In this document: in pieces, positions 56,623 through 64,000 of the stretch | Position numbering within the stretch: the first letter of the stretch is position 1 | Layout of the letters: each line of letters begins with the position of its first letter | NCBI GenBank assembly: GCA_035551355.1 | Contig: DASZNF010000004.1 | Coordinates: forward strand, 83,549-147,548 | Length of the DNA: 64,000 bases | DNA from: DATATV01 sp035551355 | GTDB lineage: Bacteria; Actinomycetota; Actinomycetes; Mycobacteriales; Pseudonocardiaceae | Direction of reading: 5' to 3' | The notes under the pieces: model-generated | Told to the model about the DNA's origin: nothing | What the model saw: the letters and a program-made list of their open reading frames with translations, nothing else | The model's database searches: none | Translations under genes and position numbers: made by a program

Positions 56623-56694
56623 ACCCTAGCGCCATTAGTTCGTTGACTGAACTGTCACTCGTGTGGTTAGGTGGGCGAGTTCATTGACTGAACT
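56623..56694. promoter_or_regulatory. Divergent HxlR/MFS promoters with two repeated operators
   Basis: AGTTC-GTTGACT-GAACT (56637-56653) and AGTTC-ATTGACT-GAACT (56678-56694) differ by one base, with centres 41 bp apart. The first covers the TTGACT -35 (56643-56648) of the exporter promoter (-10 TTAGGT 56667-56672) and the -35 region of the HxlR promoter (-10 TAGGGT, 56628-56623). The second covers the exporter transcription start. Confidence 0.72.
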
Positions 56695-56719
56695 AGCCGT
56701 GCCGGCTCCGGGGGTGCCG

Positions 56720-58189
56720 ATGACCGCTGACGATCCGCCCCGCGAGCTTGCCCCCGGCCAGGCGGCGCGCGCCCGGCGGGAGCATTCCCGCGCGGCGGCC
56801 CCGGCGGAGACGGGCCGCCCCGATCGCTGGCGGATCCTGGCCGTGCTGGCCGCGGTCGCCTTCATGGCCCAGCTCGACCTGTTCATCGTCAACGTCGCGC
56901 TGCCGGCCATCGGCCGGTCGTTCGGCGGAGCGGGCCTGTCCGGCCTGTCATGGGTCCTCAACGCGTACGCGGTCGTGTTCGCCGCGCTGCTCGTACCGGC
57001 CGGGCGGCTGGCCGACCACTTCGGGCGGCGCCGCTTCCTGCTCATGGGGGTCGCCGTCTTCACCCTCGCCTCGGCGGCCGGGGCGGCGGCGCCGTCGCTC
57101 GGCGTGCTCATCGCGGCCCGGGCCGTGCAGGCGGCCGGCGCGGCCATGATCGTGCCCACCTCGCTCGGCCTGCTCTACCCGGCCTTCCCCCGGCGCCAGC
57201 ACGCGACGGTGGTCGGCATCTGGGCCGGGGTGGCCGCGGTCGCCGGCTCCTCCGGGCCACCGGTCGGCGGCCTCCTGGTCGGCGCCAGCTGGCGCTGGAT
57301 CTTCCTGATCAACGTGCCGATCGGGGTGGCCACCCTGGTGGCCGGGTGGCGGGTGCTGCCGGAGGTGCGGGCCGACCCGGGAGCACGGCTGCCCGACGGC
57401 CGGTCGGCGGTCCTGCTGCTCGCGGCGGTGACGCTGCTCATCCTGGCCACCGTCCAGGGCCCGGTCTGGGGCTGGGCGGACCCCCGCACGGCCGGCCTGC
57501 TGGCCGCGGCCGTGGTCGCGATCGGGCTGACCACCTCGCGCACGCTCCGCCACCCGCACGCGCTGATCGAGCGGACGCTGTTCGCGAGCCGCGACTTCAC
57601 GTTCGCCACGATCGCGCTGTTCGCCTACTTCATCGGCTTCGCGATGTTCCTGCTGACCATCGTCCTTTTCCTGCAAGGGCAGTGGCACTACGGCCCGGTG
57701 CGGGCCGGCCTGTCCATCACCCCCGGGCCCGCGACCGCGGCGCTGTTCGCGGTCAACGCCGGGCGCATCTCGGCCCGGCTGGGCCGGACCTGGCCCGCGG
57801 TGGCCGGCGCGTCACTCATGGCCGTCTCGGCGGTGTGCTGGATCGCCATGGCGCCGGCTCATCCGGCCTACGCCACAGGCCTGCTGCCGGGCCTGCTGGT
57901 TGCCGGCGCGTCGGCCGGGCTGACGCAGGCACCGCTATTCGCCGCCGCCGGCACGCTGGCGCCGAGCCGCGCCACGACCGGCAGCGCGGTACTGAACATG
58001 TCGCGGCAGGTCGGAAGCGCGGCCGGTGTCGCCCTGGTCGTGGTGCTCCTCGGGACCGCCCCGGTCCGCACGCTCGGCGACTTCCATCGCGCGTGGGCCG
58101 CCGAGGCCGGCGCCGGGGCCCTGGCCGCCCTGGCCGCCGCGGCCACCCGGCTAGGTCCCCGGCGTCATCCGGTCCGGCCGGTCAGCTAG
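56720..58189 (+). CDS. MFS multidrug exporter (DHA2 / EmrB-QacA type)
   Basis: This 489-residue major facilitator has about 13-14 hydrophobic segments. Family motifs are LDLFIVNVALPAIG in helix 1, GRLADHFGRRRFLLMG in loop 2-3 (motif A) and the GPPVGGLL segment of helix 5 (motif C, typical of drug antiporters). ATG 56720 has GGGGG about 7 nt upstream. A proton-driven efflux role is expected, controlled by the divergent HxlR. Nothing links it to the distant NRPS product directly. Confidence 0.92.
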   Translation: MTADDPPRELAPGQAARARREHSRAAAPAETGRPDRWRILAVLAAVAFMAQLDLFIVNVALPAIGRSFGGAGLSGLSWVLNAYAVVFAALLVPAGRLADHFGRRRFLLMGVAVFTLASAAGAAAPSLGVLIAARAVQAAGAAMIVPTSLGLLYPAFPRRQHATVVGIWAGVAAVAGSSGPPVGGLLVGASWRWIFLINVPIGVATLVAGWRVLPEVRADPGARLPDGRSAVLLLAAVTLLILATVQGPVWGWADPRTAGLLAAAVVAIGLTTSRTLRHPHALIERTLFASRDFTFATIALFAYFIGFAMFLLTIVLFLQGQWHYGPVRAGLSITPGPATAALFAVNAGRISARLGRTWPAVAGASLMAVSAVCWIAMAPAHPAYATGLLPGLLVAGASAGLTQAPLFAAAGTLAPSRATTGSAVLNMSRQVGSAAGVALVVVLLGTAPVRTLGDFHRAWAAEAGAGALAALAAAATRLGPRRHPVRPVS

Positions 58190-58204
58190 CCGGGCCGGGC
58201 CGGG

Positions 58205-58423
58205 TCAGGTTTCCGGCTCGTCGAGGCGGAAACCGACCTTCAGGGTGACCTGGAAGTGGCTGAGCCGGTTGTCCTCGATGTGGCCGCGGATGCCGGTGAC
58301 TTCAAACCAGTCGAGATTGTGCAGAGTCTTCGCGGCCCGGCCGATGGCCCCGCGGATGGCGTCGTCGATGCCCTCCGTGGAGGAGCCGACGATCTCGCTG
58401 ACCGAATAGATGTTCTCTGGCAT
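58205..58423 (-). CDS. Dodecin (flavin-binding)
   Basis: This 72-residue protein matches dodecins over its whole length: MPENIYSVSEIVGSSTEG at the start, the flavin-stacking Trp in LDWFEVTGIRG and the HFQVTLKVGFRL strand. Dodecins form hollow 12-mers that store or buffer riboflavin and FMN. GAGGGG precedes ATG 58423; a longer upstream frame is not used. Confidence 0.95.
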   Translation of the reverse strand: MPENIYSVSEIVGSSTEGIDDAIRGAIGRAAKTLHNLDWFEVTGIRGHIEDNRLSHFQVTLKVGFRLDEPET

Positions 58424-58478
58424 CGATGATCCCCTCGCGCGGACGGTGAAAGCTTGCCCTCGTGCGTATCGGAGTGTA

Positions 58479-58503
58479 ACGGCCGGGCGAAACACCCGGC
58501 CGT
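58479..58503 (-). terminator. Possible terminator after the 61-residue gene
   Basis: A perfect 9-bp stem ACGGCCGGG/CCCGGCCGT with a 7-base loop lies between the small gene and dodecin, both transcribed leftward. Confidence 0.55.
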
Positions 58504-58529
58504 CGCCGGTCTGCGAGCGGGACTGGATC

Positions 58530-58715
58530 TCACGGGCTGCCGCCCATCCGGTCGATCAGCTGGTCGCGGGACATACCGTGCTTCTCACAGAAGGCCGCCG
58601 CTTGCCCGAGATCAACCGGATCCGGCAGAACCCGCGCCGCCTCGTCGGCGGCCTGCGGCATCCCCATTCGCCGCAGCCGGTCAACCACGTGCTGCCTGCT
58701 GACATGCTCAGCCAT
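58530..58715 (-). CDS. Small conserved-looking protein of unknown function
   Basis: This 61-residue acidic-basic mixed protein reads MAEHVSRQHVVDRLRRMG at the start, then ARVLPDPVDLGQAAAFCEKHGMSRDQLIDRMGGSP. The pattern of two helical segments around a Pro-rich turn recalls small actinobacterial proteins of no known role. It has one Cys and no membrane segment. ATG 58715 has AAGG upstream. It could be a small DNA- or protein-binding adaptor; no function is proposed. Confidence 0.7.
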   Translation of the reverse strand: MAEHVSRQHVVDRLRRMGMPQAADEAARVLPDPVDLGQAAAFCEKHGMSRDQLIDRMGGSP

Positions 58716-58856
58716 CACGGAACCTTCGCCTTCGCCTTCGCCGCGGCCGCAGCCCCCGCAGAGCTTGACGTGTCGCGTGACGGCTGCCCCACGGGCCGTT
58801 TTGCCCCACAGGCCCTACCCCGCCCGGTCCCCGGCCAACCGGCCCCAGCCGGCCGG

Positions 58857-59783
58857 TCAGGCTCCGAGCCCGAGCAGCAGGCCGTCCGCGGCGACCGCGG
58901 GTGAGCTGGTCACGAACATCGGAACGCCGGCCGCGGGCGCGGTGATCGTCTGCAGGACGTGCGCACCGTCGAGGCTGCTGACCGTCCCCAGCACCTGGCC
59001 CTCGGCCACGCTCGCTCCCGGCCGGACCGCGGGTTCCCACCAGCCCTCCTGCTGGGATCGCAGCCAGAGAAAGCGCCGGAGGTGGACGGGCGCCGGGTCC
59101 GGCCCGCGGCCGGCGGCCGGATCGCCGGCCAGGCCGAGCATCGCGGCGATCCGGCCGAGCCCGCGAACGTGCGTCTCCACCGCGGCCTCCTCGACCAGCC
59201 CGCAGCCGCCCGCCTCGGCGATGATGGCCGGGATGCCGAGACTGGCGGCGGCCGCGCTGGTGGTGCCGCCGACCGCCCGATCCGGCCCCGGTTCCTGGCG
59301 GATGACGTAGCCCAGCCCGTACGTGGTGGCCAGCTCCAGCGCCCGCGCCTCGCTGGGCCCCGCGTCGTACAGAGCGAACGGCTCGAGTGCCTCGACCATG
59401 TCGCCGGCATGGACGTCGATGACGGCATCCGATCCGGTGATGAGCTCAGTGAACGCCGCATGGGCCAGCCGCTCGGAGACCGTGCCCGCCGGGTCGCCGG
59501 GGAAGCACCGGTTGAGGTTCTTGCCGTCGCCCGGGCTGACGAACGGGCTCCGGGCCCGGAACGCCGGGACGTTCAGCACCGGCACCGCGCGGACGCTGCC
59601 CCGGACGTCCCGCTCGGCCAGTTCCCGCGTCCACCGGCGCACCGCAGCCATCGGCGCGTACTCACAGCCGTGGACCCCGGCCAGGACGGTGAGCCGCGGC
59701 CCGCTCTCGCGGCCGGCCACCTCGATCACCGGAACGTCGATACCGGCCAGGTCGATCGTGCGGTAACGCACCGTAGGCGTCAT
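58857..59783 (-). CDS. M14-family deacylase (AstE/AspA, succinylglutamate desuccinylase-like)
   Basis: This 308-residue zinc hydrolase of the AstE/AspA group has metal ligands H38 and E41 in VHGCEYAP and H125 in VIDVHAGD, the NLNRCFPGD substrate segment (89-97) and the catalytic E190 in IIAEAGGCG. Family members remove acyl groups from N-acylated amino acids (succinylglutamate, aspartate derivatives, N-acetyl-diaminobutyrate in DoeB/EutE). GGAGGGGG precedes ATG 59783. The frame of the upstream amidase runs 122 bp into it. It likely works with that amidase on a compound brought in by the divergent importer. Confidence 0.9.
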   Translation of the reverse strand: MTPTVRYRTIDLAGIDVPVIEVAGRESGPRLTVLAGVHGCEYAPMAAVRRWTRELAERDVRGSVRAVPVLNVPAFRARSPFVSPGDGKNLNRCFPGDPAGTVSERLAHAAFTELITGSDAVIDVHAGDMVEALEPFALYDAGPSEARALELATTYGLGYVIRQEPGPDRAVGGTTSAAAASLGIPAIIAEAGGCGLVEEAAVETHVRGLGRIAAMLGLAGDPAAGRGPDPAPVHLRRFLWLRSQQEGWWEPAVRPGASVAEGQVLGTVSSLDGAHVLQTITAPAAGVPMFVTSSPAVAADGLLLGLGA

Positions 59784-61326
59784 GCCCCAGGTCCCCCTCC
59801 GTCGATGCCGGCCCGGCCGGATGCTGGCGGCCCGGGCCGCCCGGGCGGCCCGGGCGGCCCGGGCGGCCCGGCGGGCTGATCAGGCGCTCGGCCGCCGCCG
59901 CGACGTGGAGGAGCGCCTCGTCGCCGTCCAGGCGGCCAGCTAGCTGCAGGCCGGCCGGGAGGCCGGCCACGCGCACCGGAAGCGACACCGCCGGGTGGCC
60001 GGACAGGTTGTACGGGCCGGTGAACCGGCCCTCGCCGTGGTCCTCGCCCGCCCCGAACGGCGGATCCTGCTCGGGCGCCTGGTAGCCGACGGTCGGGCCG
60101 GCCAGCACGTCGACGTCGGCCAGGCTGGCTTCGATCGCGGCCGTCAGCTCCGTGCGCTGCTGCAGCGCCCGGGCGTACTGGGCGTCACTGACCGATGCCC
60201 CGAACGCGAGCAGCGCCCGGGTCCCCTCCGCGTAGCGGCTCGGGTCACGGTCGGCGTGAACCAGGCACGCTTCGTAGGCCACGATCACGGCCAGGGCGTC
60301 TTCCCAGTCGGCCAGCCGGTCCAGCCACGGCGCCGGCCGGTCCCGTATCTCCCAGCCGGCGTCGGCCAGGCGGCCCAGCGCGGCGCTGATCGCCTGGCGC
60401 ACCTCGGCTGTCACGGACGGGTCGGCCAGCTGCCCGGCCAGGAGGCCGACGGTGAACGCCGGTCCCGCGGCCGGGACGGGCGGAGCGGGCGCGCCGGGCC
60501 GGGCACCGGCCGCGCCCGGTGCATCCGGCGCATCCGGCGCATCCGGGCTGGCCATCGCGGCCAGCAGTTCGGCCGCGCCGGCCACGGTGGAGGTCAGCGT
60601 GCCGGCGTGATCGCAGCTCGGCGACAACGCGAACACCCCGTCCAGCGGCAGCCGCCCGTAACTCGGCTTGAGCCCGACCACCCCGCAGTAGGCGGCCGGG
60701 ATCCGCACCGACCCGCCGGTGTCGGTGCCGACGGCCAGGTCGCATACGCCCGCCGCCACGACCGCCGCCGATCCCCCGGACGAGCCGCCGGAGGTGCGGG
60801 ACGGGTCGCGGGGATTGCGCGTGTCGCCGATCTCCGGGTGCGCGAAACCGGCCGCATACTCCAGGCACTGGGTGGTCGCGAAGACCTCGTACCCGGCGGC
60901 CCGCAGGCGCTGCACCAGGGCGGCGTCGAGACTGGCCGGTTCGGGATCACTTGACGGGCTGCCGCACCCGGTGGGGACGCCCGCCACCGCGATGATGTCC
61001 TTGACCGCGACCGGGCGCCCGGCTCCCGGACCGCCTTCGACGCGGTCCGGGGCGCCGGCCACCGACGCGACGGCGTTGAGCGGCCGGCCGAGCCGCTCCA
61101 GCCGTTCGTAGGCGGCCAGCAGGGCAAGGTTGGCCGGCGAGGGCGAGCGCCTGCCCTCCCCGACCGCCTGCACCAGCTCGGCGAGCCTGCGGGCCAGGCC
61201 GTCTTCGTCACCGTCCCGGGCGAGCTCCCGCACGAGCGGGTCGTAGCGGGGATCAGCGAGGACTTCGGCGCCCGGCAGGCCGCTGATGGCGGCCAGTTCG
61301 GCGACATAAGCAAGGACGTTGGGCAC
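59662..61326 (-). CDS. Amidase (amidase signature family), third copy; aberrant C-terminal tail
   Basis: This amidase-family hydrolase has K109 (VAVKDI), S182 (GGSSGG) and S206 (GTDTGGSVR), with an N-terminal helical extension of about 80 residues (VPNVLAYVAELAAISGLPG...). GTG 61326 was chosen because a TAGCGT -10 puts transcription there. Homology ends at about AAAERLI; the last 70 or so residues are Gly/Pro/Arg-rich and come from a GC repeat and then from overlap with the next gene. A shift of one base would end the frame at a TGA overlapping the deacylase ATG (ATGA), so a real or sequencing indel is suspected. A PDA-type triple repeat lies in a linker. Confidence 0.85.
   Translation of the reverse strand: MPNVLAYVAELAAISGLPGAEVLADPRYDPLVRELARDGDEDGLARRLAELVQAVGEGRRSPSPANLALLAAYERLERLGRPLNAVASVAGAPDRVEGGPGAGRPVAVKDIIAVAGVPTGCGSPSSDPEPASLDAALVQRLRAAGYEVFATTQCLEYAAGFAHPEIGDTRNPRDPSRTSGGSSGGSAAVVAAGVCDLAVGTDTGGSVRIPAAYCGVVGLKPSYGRLPLDGVFALSPSCDHAGTLTSTVAGAAELLAAMASPDAPDAPDAPGAAGARPGAPAPPVPAAGPAFTVGLLAGQLADPSVTAEVRQAISAALGRLADAGWEIRDRPAPWLDRLADWEDALAVIVAYEACLVHADRDPSRYAEGTRALLAFGASVSDAQYARALQQRTELTAAIEASLADVDVLAGPTVGYQAPEQDPPFGAGEDHGEGRFTGPYNLSGHPAVSLPVRVAGLPAGLQLAGRLDGDEALLHVAAAAERLISPPGRPGRPGRPGGPGRQHPAGPASTEGDLGHDAYGALPHDRPGRYRRSGDRGGRPRERAAAHRPGRGPRL
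59829..59875. repeat. GC-only 9-bp tandem repeat in the amidase 3' end
   Basis: The unit CCCGGGCGG is repeated about four to five times. It is self-complementary and prone to polymerase slippage or sequencing error. The amidase frame becomes doubtful from here on. Confidence 0.8.
60520..60546. repeat. Triple 9-bp repeat in the amidase linker
   Basis: The unit GCATCCGGC occurs three times in tandem and encodes Pro-Asp-Ala triplets on the minus strand. It expands a linker between the catalytic core segments. Confidence 0.75.
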
Positions 61327-61334
61327 GGCCTGAA

Positions 61335-61363
61335 ACGCTACAGCACGTAACGAACGCAGCGGA
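61335..61363 (-). promoter_or_regulatory. Possible leaderless promoter of the amidase-deacylase pair
   Basis: A TAGCGT -10 (61340-61335) lies 8 nt before GTG 61326. The -35 region is weak (TCCGCT at 61363-61358). Confidence 0.35.
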
Positions 61364-61552
61364 ACGCCGTAGCCCAACGCAATGCGTTACAGAGAGGTAA
61401 AACTCTGGTTCCAGGGATTATCCGCTATTTACAACCGGCGAGTTTGCCTCCATGGTGCTAAGACAAAGGTTTGTTCCGCCTTGCCTCGCCGTGCGTGCCC
61501 GCCGCCGCCACGCGACCGCCTCGGGTCCGCCCGGCCACTACAGGGAGCTACC

Positions 61553-63106
61553 GTGAAGCACCGAACCACAGCAACGATGGCCCTAGCGGTGATCAGCGCG
61601 CTGGCCGTTCTGGCCGGGTGCGGGTCGGCCTCGTCGGGAAGCGCCAGCGGCTCCCCCGTAAGCGGCGGCGACCTCGTCATCGCCCGCACGGCCGACTCGC
61701 AGTCGATGAACAACACGACCGTGTTCGACAACGAGTCGATCTGGGTCTTCGAGCAGATCTTCCAGCCCCTGTACACGGTGACGCCGGACGGCAAGGGCGT
61801 CACGCCGTGGCTGGCGACCGGCTACACGGTCTCAGCGGACAAGAAGACCTACACCTTCACCCTGCGGTCCGGGGTCAAGTTCTCGACCGGCCAGCCGATG
61901 ACGTCCGCCGACGTCAAGTTCTCGCTCGACCAGGCGCGCGCGGCCGCGAAGGGCTGGGGCTACATCGACGGCGCGATCAGCTCGGTGACCGCGCCCACGC
62001 CGTCCACCGTGGTCATCAGCCTCAAGTACCCGTGGGCGCCGCTGCTCGCCGACCTGTCCCTGTTCGCCAACGGCATCGTGCCGGCCAACTACGGCGGCGA
62101 GACGGAGGCCCAGTTCTACAGCGCCCCGGTCGGCACGGGCCCGTTCAAGTGGGACTACTGGCACAAGGGCTCGGCGCTGAAGCTGGTCCGCAACCCCTAC
62201 TACTGGCAGAAGGGCAAGCCGTACCTGAACAGCGTCACCTGGACCGACGTGCCGAGCGACAACACCCGGCAACTGCAGCTCAAGGGCGGGCAGGCCCAGA
62301 TCGACGAGTTCCCGGCCTGGTCGACGGTCAGCGCCCTGCAGAGCACGCCCAACGTGACGATGAGCCTGTTCAACTCGACCCGGACCGATTACCTGATGCT
62401 GAACGAGACGGTGAAGCCGTTCCAGGATGTGCACGTCCGCCGGGCGATCTCCCTGGCCATCAACCGGTCCGCGCTGGTCAAGGCGGTGCTGTTCGGCAAC
62501 GGCAAGCCGGCCAATTCCCTGTTCCCGCCGCAGGTGCCGTTCTACCAGCCGGCCACCCAGGGACTGCAGTACAACCTGACCGCCGCCAAGCAGGAGATGG
62601 CCAAGTCGGGCGCGCCGCACGGGTTCACCACGACGCTCCTCGTGTCTTCCGGCTTCTCCGACGACGGGACCATCGCGACGATCCTGCAATCGGAGCTCAA
62701 GCCGCTCGGCATCACGGTCAACATCCAGACGCTGGACCCGAACACGGTGGTCACCGACTACCAGAGCCTCAAGTACGACATGACCTTGAGCTACTGGACC
62801 ATGGACATCCCCGACCCGGACGAGCTGGCCACCTTCGCCGTCGACCCGACCTCGGGAGCGCGGTCCTTCTTCACCGCCTACAACAACCCCACGGTGGTCA
62901 AGGACACGCACGACGCCGAGCAGACCCTCTCGGCACCGGCCCGGCAGTCGCTTTACAACTACGTCCAGTCGCAGTCGGCCAGCGACGCCTTCATGGCCTT
63001 CCTCTACTACTCGCCCTACGCCTACGCCACCACGTCGAGCGTGCACGGCTTCTCCGTCACGCCGCTCGGCAACTACCACCTGGAGAACGTCTGGCTCAGC
63101 AAGTAA
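61553..63106 (+). CDS. Family 5 substrate-binding lipoprotein of a peptide/nickel-type ABC importer
   Basis: This 517-residue protein has a lipoprotein signal (KHRTTATMALAVISALAVLAGC, lipobox Cys at 22) and the DppA/OppA-type fold: GGDLVIARTADSQSMNN near the mature start, PWLATGYTVSADKKTYTFTLRSGVKFS, VGTGPFK, and FQDVHVRRAISLAINR in lobe 2. It captures a peptide or similar solute outside the cell for the permease that follows. GTG 61553 has a GGGAG site. It is divergent from the amidase-deacylase pair with a 226-bp gap. Confidence 0.95.
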   Translation: MKHRTTATMALAVISALAVLAGCGSASSGSASGSPVSGGDLVIARTADSQSMNNTTVFDNESIWVFEQIFQPLYTVTPDGKGVTPWLATGYTVSADKKTYTFTLRSGVKFSTGQPMTSADVKFSLDQARAAAKGWGYIDGAISSVTAPTPSTVVISLKYPWAPLLADLSLFANGIVPANYGGETEAQFYSAPVGTGPFKWDYWHKGSALKLVRNPYYWQKGKPYLNSVTWTDVPSDNTRQLQLKGGQAQIDEFPAWSTVSALQSTPNVTMSLFNSTRTDYLMLNETVKPFQDVHVRRAISLAINRSALVKAVLFGNGKPANSLFPPQVPFYQPATQGLQYNLTAAKQEMAKSGAPHGFTTTLLVSSGFSDDGTIATILQSELKPLGITVNIQTLDPNTVVTDYQSLKYDMTLSYWTMDIPDPDELATFAVDPTSGARSFFTAYNNPTVVKDTHDAEQTLSAPARQSLYNYVQSQSASDAFMAFLYYSPYAYATTSSVHGFSVTPLGNYHLENVWLSK

Positions 63107-63145
63107 CGGCCGGGCGCGGAAGATCCAGGAAAGGAGGGCGCGCAC

Positions 63146-64000
63146 GTGGGACGGATGACGTTCGTGGGCCGGCGGCTGCTGCAGCTGGTGCCGGTGGCCT
63201 TCGGCGTGACAATCATCGTGTTCTTCATGGTCCACCTGATCCCGGGCGATCCGGCGGTCAGCATCCTCGGCAACCACGCCACCCCGAAGGCAGTGGCGCT
63301 CCTGCACCAGGAGTGGGGCCTTAACCGCCCGCTGCCCAGCCAGTACTGGCTTTTCCTGGATCGCCTGGTGCACGGCAACCTGGGCCAGAGCCTGTACTAC
63401 GGCGTCTCGACGTCGAGCCTGATCACCAGCCACCTGCCGGCCACGCTGTGGCTGATCATCTACGGCGCGGTGCTCGCGATAGCGATCAGCGTGCCGGCCG
63501 CGATGATCGCGGCCAGCAGGCGGAACGGGATCCGCGACCACGTGGTCCGGGCCGTCCCGCTGGTCGGGCTGGGCATGCCCTCGTTCTGGGTGGCGTTCCT
63601 GCTCATCTACGGGCTGGCCATCACCCTGCGGGTGTTCCCGGTCAGCGGCTACGGAGCCGGGTTCGGCGGCCACCTGCGCTCGATGTTCCTGCCCGGCCTG
63701 ACCGTCGCGGTGGCGCTGGCGCCGGTGCTCATCCGCAGCCTGCGGGCCAGCATGCTCAACGTTCTCGGCGCCGACTACATCACCACGGCCCGGTCCAAGG
63801 GAGTTCCCGGCCGCCGGCTGTTCCTCCGGCACGTCCTGCGCAACGCGGTCATCCCGGCGGTCACCGTCCTCGGAATCAACATCGGCTTCCTGATCGGCAC
63901 CACAGTGATCATTGAGAACGTCTTCGCCATCCCCGGCATCGGCCAGCTGATGATCAACTCGATCTTCCAGCGGGACTTCCCGGTCGTCCAGGGGGTCACG
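63146..64000 (+). CDS. DppB-type ABC permease (cut by window edge)
   Basis: The first 285 codons of a DppB/OppB-family permease are present. Seen are helix 1 (LLQLVPVAFGVTIIVFFMVHLIPGDPA), the family segment HGNLGQSLYYG, and the EAA loop YITTARSKGVPGRRLFLRHVLRNAVIP (about 212-238). GTG 63146 was chosen because AAAGGAGG lies 8 nt upstream; ATG 63155 is possible. It pairs with the upstream lipoprotein; the second permease and ATPases should lie to the right of the window. Confidence 0.95.
   Translation, partial: MGRMTFVGRRLLQLVPVAFGVTIIVFFMVHLIPGDPAVSILGNHATPKAVALLHQEWGLNRPLPSQYWLFLDRLVHGNLGQSLYYGVSTSSLITSHLPATLWLIIYGAVLAIAISVPAAMIAASRRNGIRDHVVRAVPLVGLGMPSFWVAFLLIYGLAITLRVFPVSGYGAGFGGHLRSMFLPGLTVAVALAPVLIRSLRASMLNVLGADYITTARSKGVPGRRLFLRHVLRNAVIPAVTVLGINIGFLIGTTVIIENVFAIPGIGQLMINSIFQRDFPVVQGVT

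Noticed and set aside
56720..58189. Exporter of the NRPS product
   Set aside because: It is controlled by its own HxlR and lies far from the cluster, with unrelated operons in between.

Overview
The window comes from a high-GC actinobacterium. Nearly every codon ends in G or C, GTG starts are common, and promoters pair a TTGAC-type -35 with a TAnnnT -10. Several start codons sit right at the predicted transcription start, which suggests leaderless mRNAs. A Pseudonocardiales-type genome is a guess from gene content only. Everything here was read by eye; no database search was run, and domain borders are approximate.

Region 1 (1-33752, minus strand) is a nonribosomal peptide operon. Transcription runs right to left: a stand-alone serine hydrolase of the penicillin-binding-protein type (PBP-type thioesterase, SurE-like), a five-module NRPS of about 6083 residues that starts directly with A-T, and a second NRPS that leaves the window at its left edge inside its fourth A domain. 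Together they show eight complete modules and the start of a ninth. Epimerase domains follow modules 2, 3, 4, 6 and 8. Pocket codes predict valine at positions 3, 4 and 7, phenylalanine at 6 and a basic residue at 8. An initiating module with a free amine plus a trans-acting cyclase points to a head-to-tail cyclic peptide of at least nine residues.

Region 2 (34064-40579) is glycerol use: a gylR-type IclR regulator with a glycerol kinase on the minus strand, divergent from glpF-glpK-glpD. Two 17-bp palindromes lie between them. A short MscS-like channel follows.

Region 3 (41442-49796) is a divergent catabolic or uptake locus of unclear substrate. The minus arm has DUF3830, two Asp/Glu-racemase-superfamily proteins (maleate isomerase / arylmalonate decarboxylase type) and a GntR/FCD regulator. 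The plus arm has a 2-hydroxyacid dehydrogenase, an amidase and an Ehu-like polar amino acid / ectoine-type ABC importer. A GntR-type operator overlaps the divergent promoter.

Region 4 (49812-58715) holds mostly single genes: a VOC protein, an ABM monooxygenase-like protein, an HTH + Clp-N pair with a palindrome-rich promoter, a 2-keto-4-pentenoate hydratase-like protein divergent from a second amidase, a membrane-anchored alpha/beta hydrolase, a methyltransferase, an HxlR regulator divergent from an MFS exporter, dodecin and a 61-residue conserved-looking protein.

Region 5 (58857-64000) pairs an amidase and an M14 (AstE/AspA-type) deacylase with a divergent peptide/nickel-type ABC importer (lipoprotein plus a permease cut by the right edge). 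This looks like import and hydrolysis of an acylated or amidated small molecule. No tRNA, rRNA, CRISPR array, insertion sequence or phage gene was seen.
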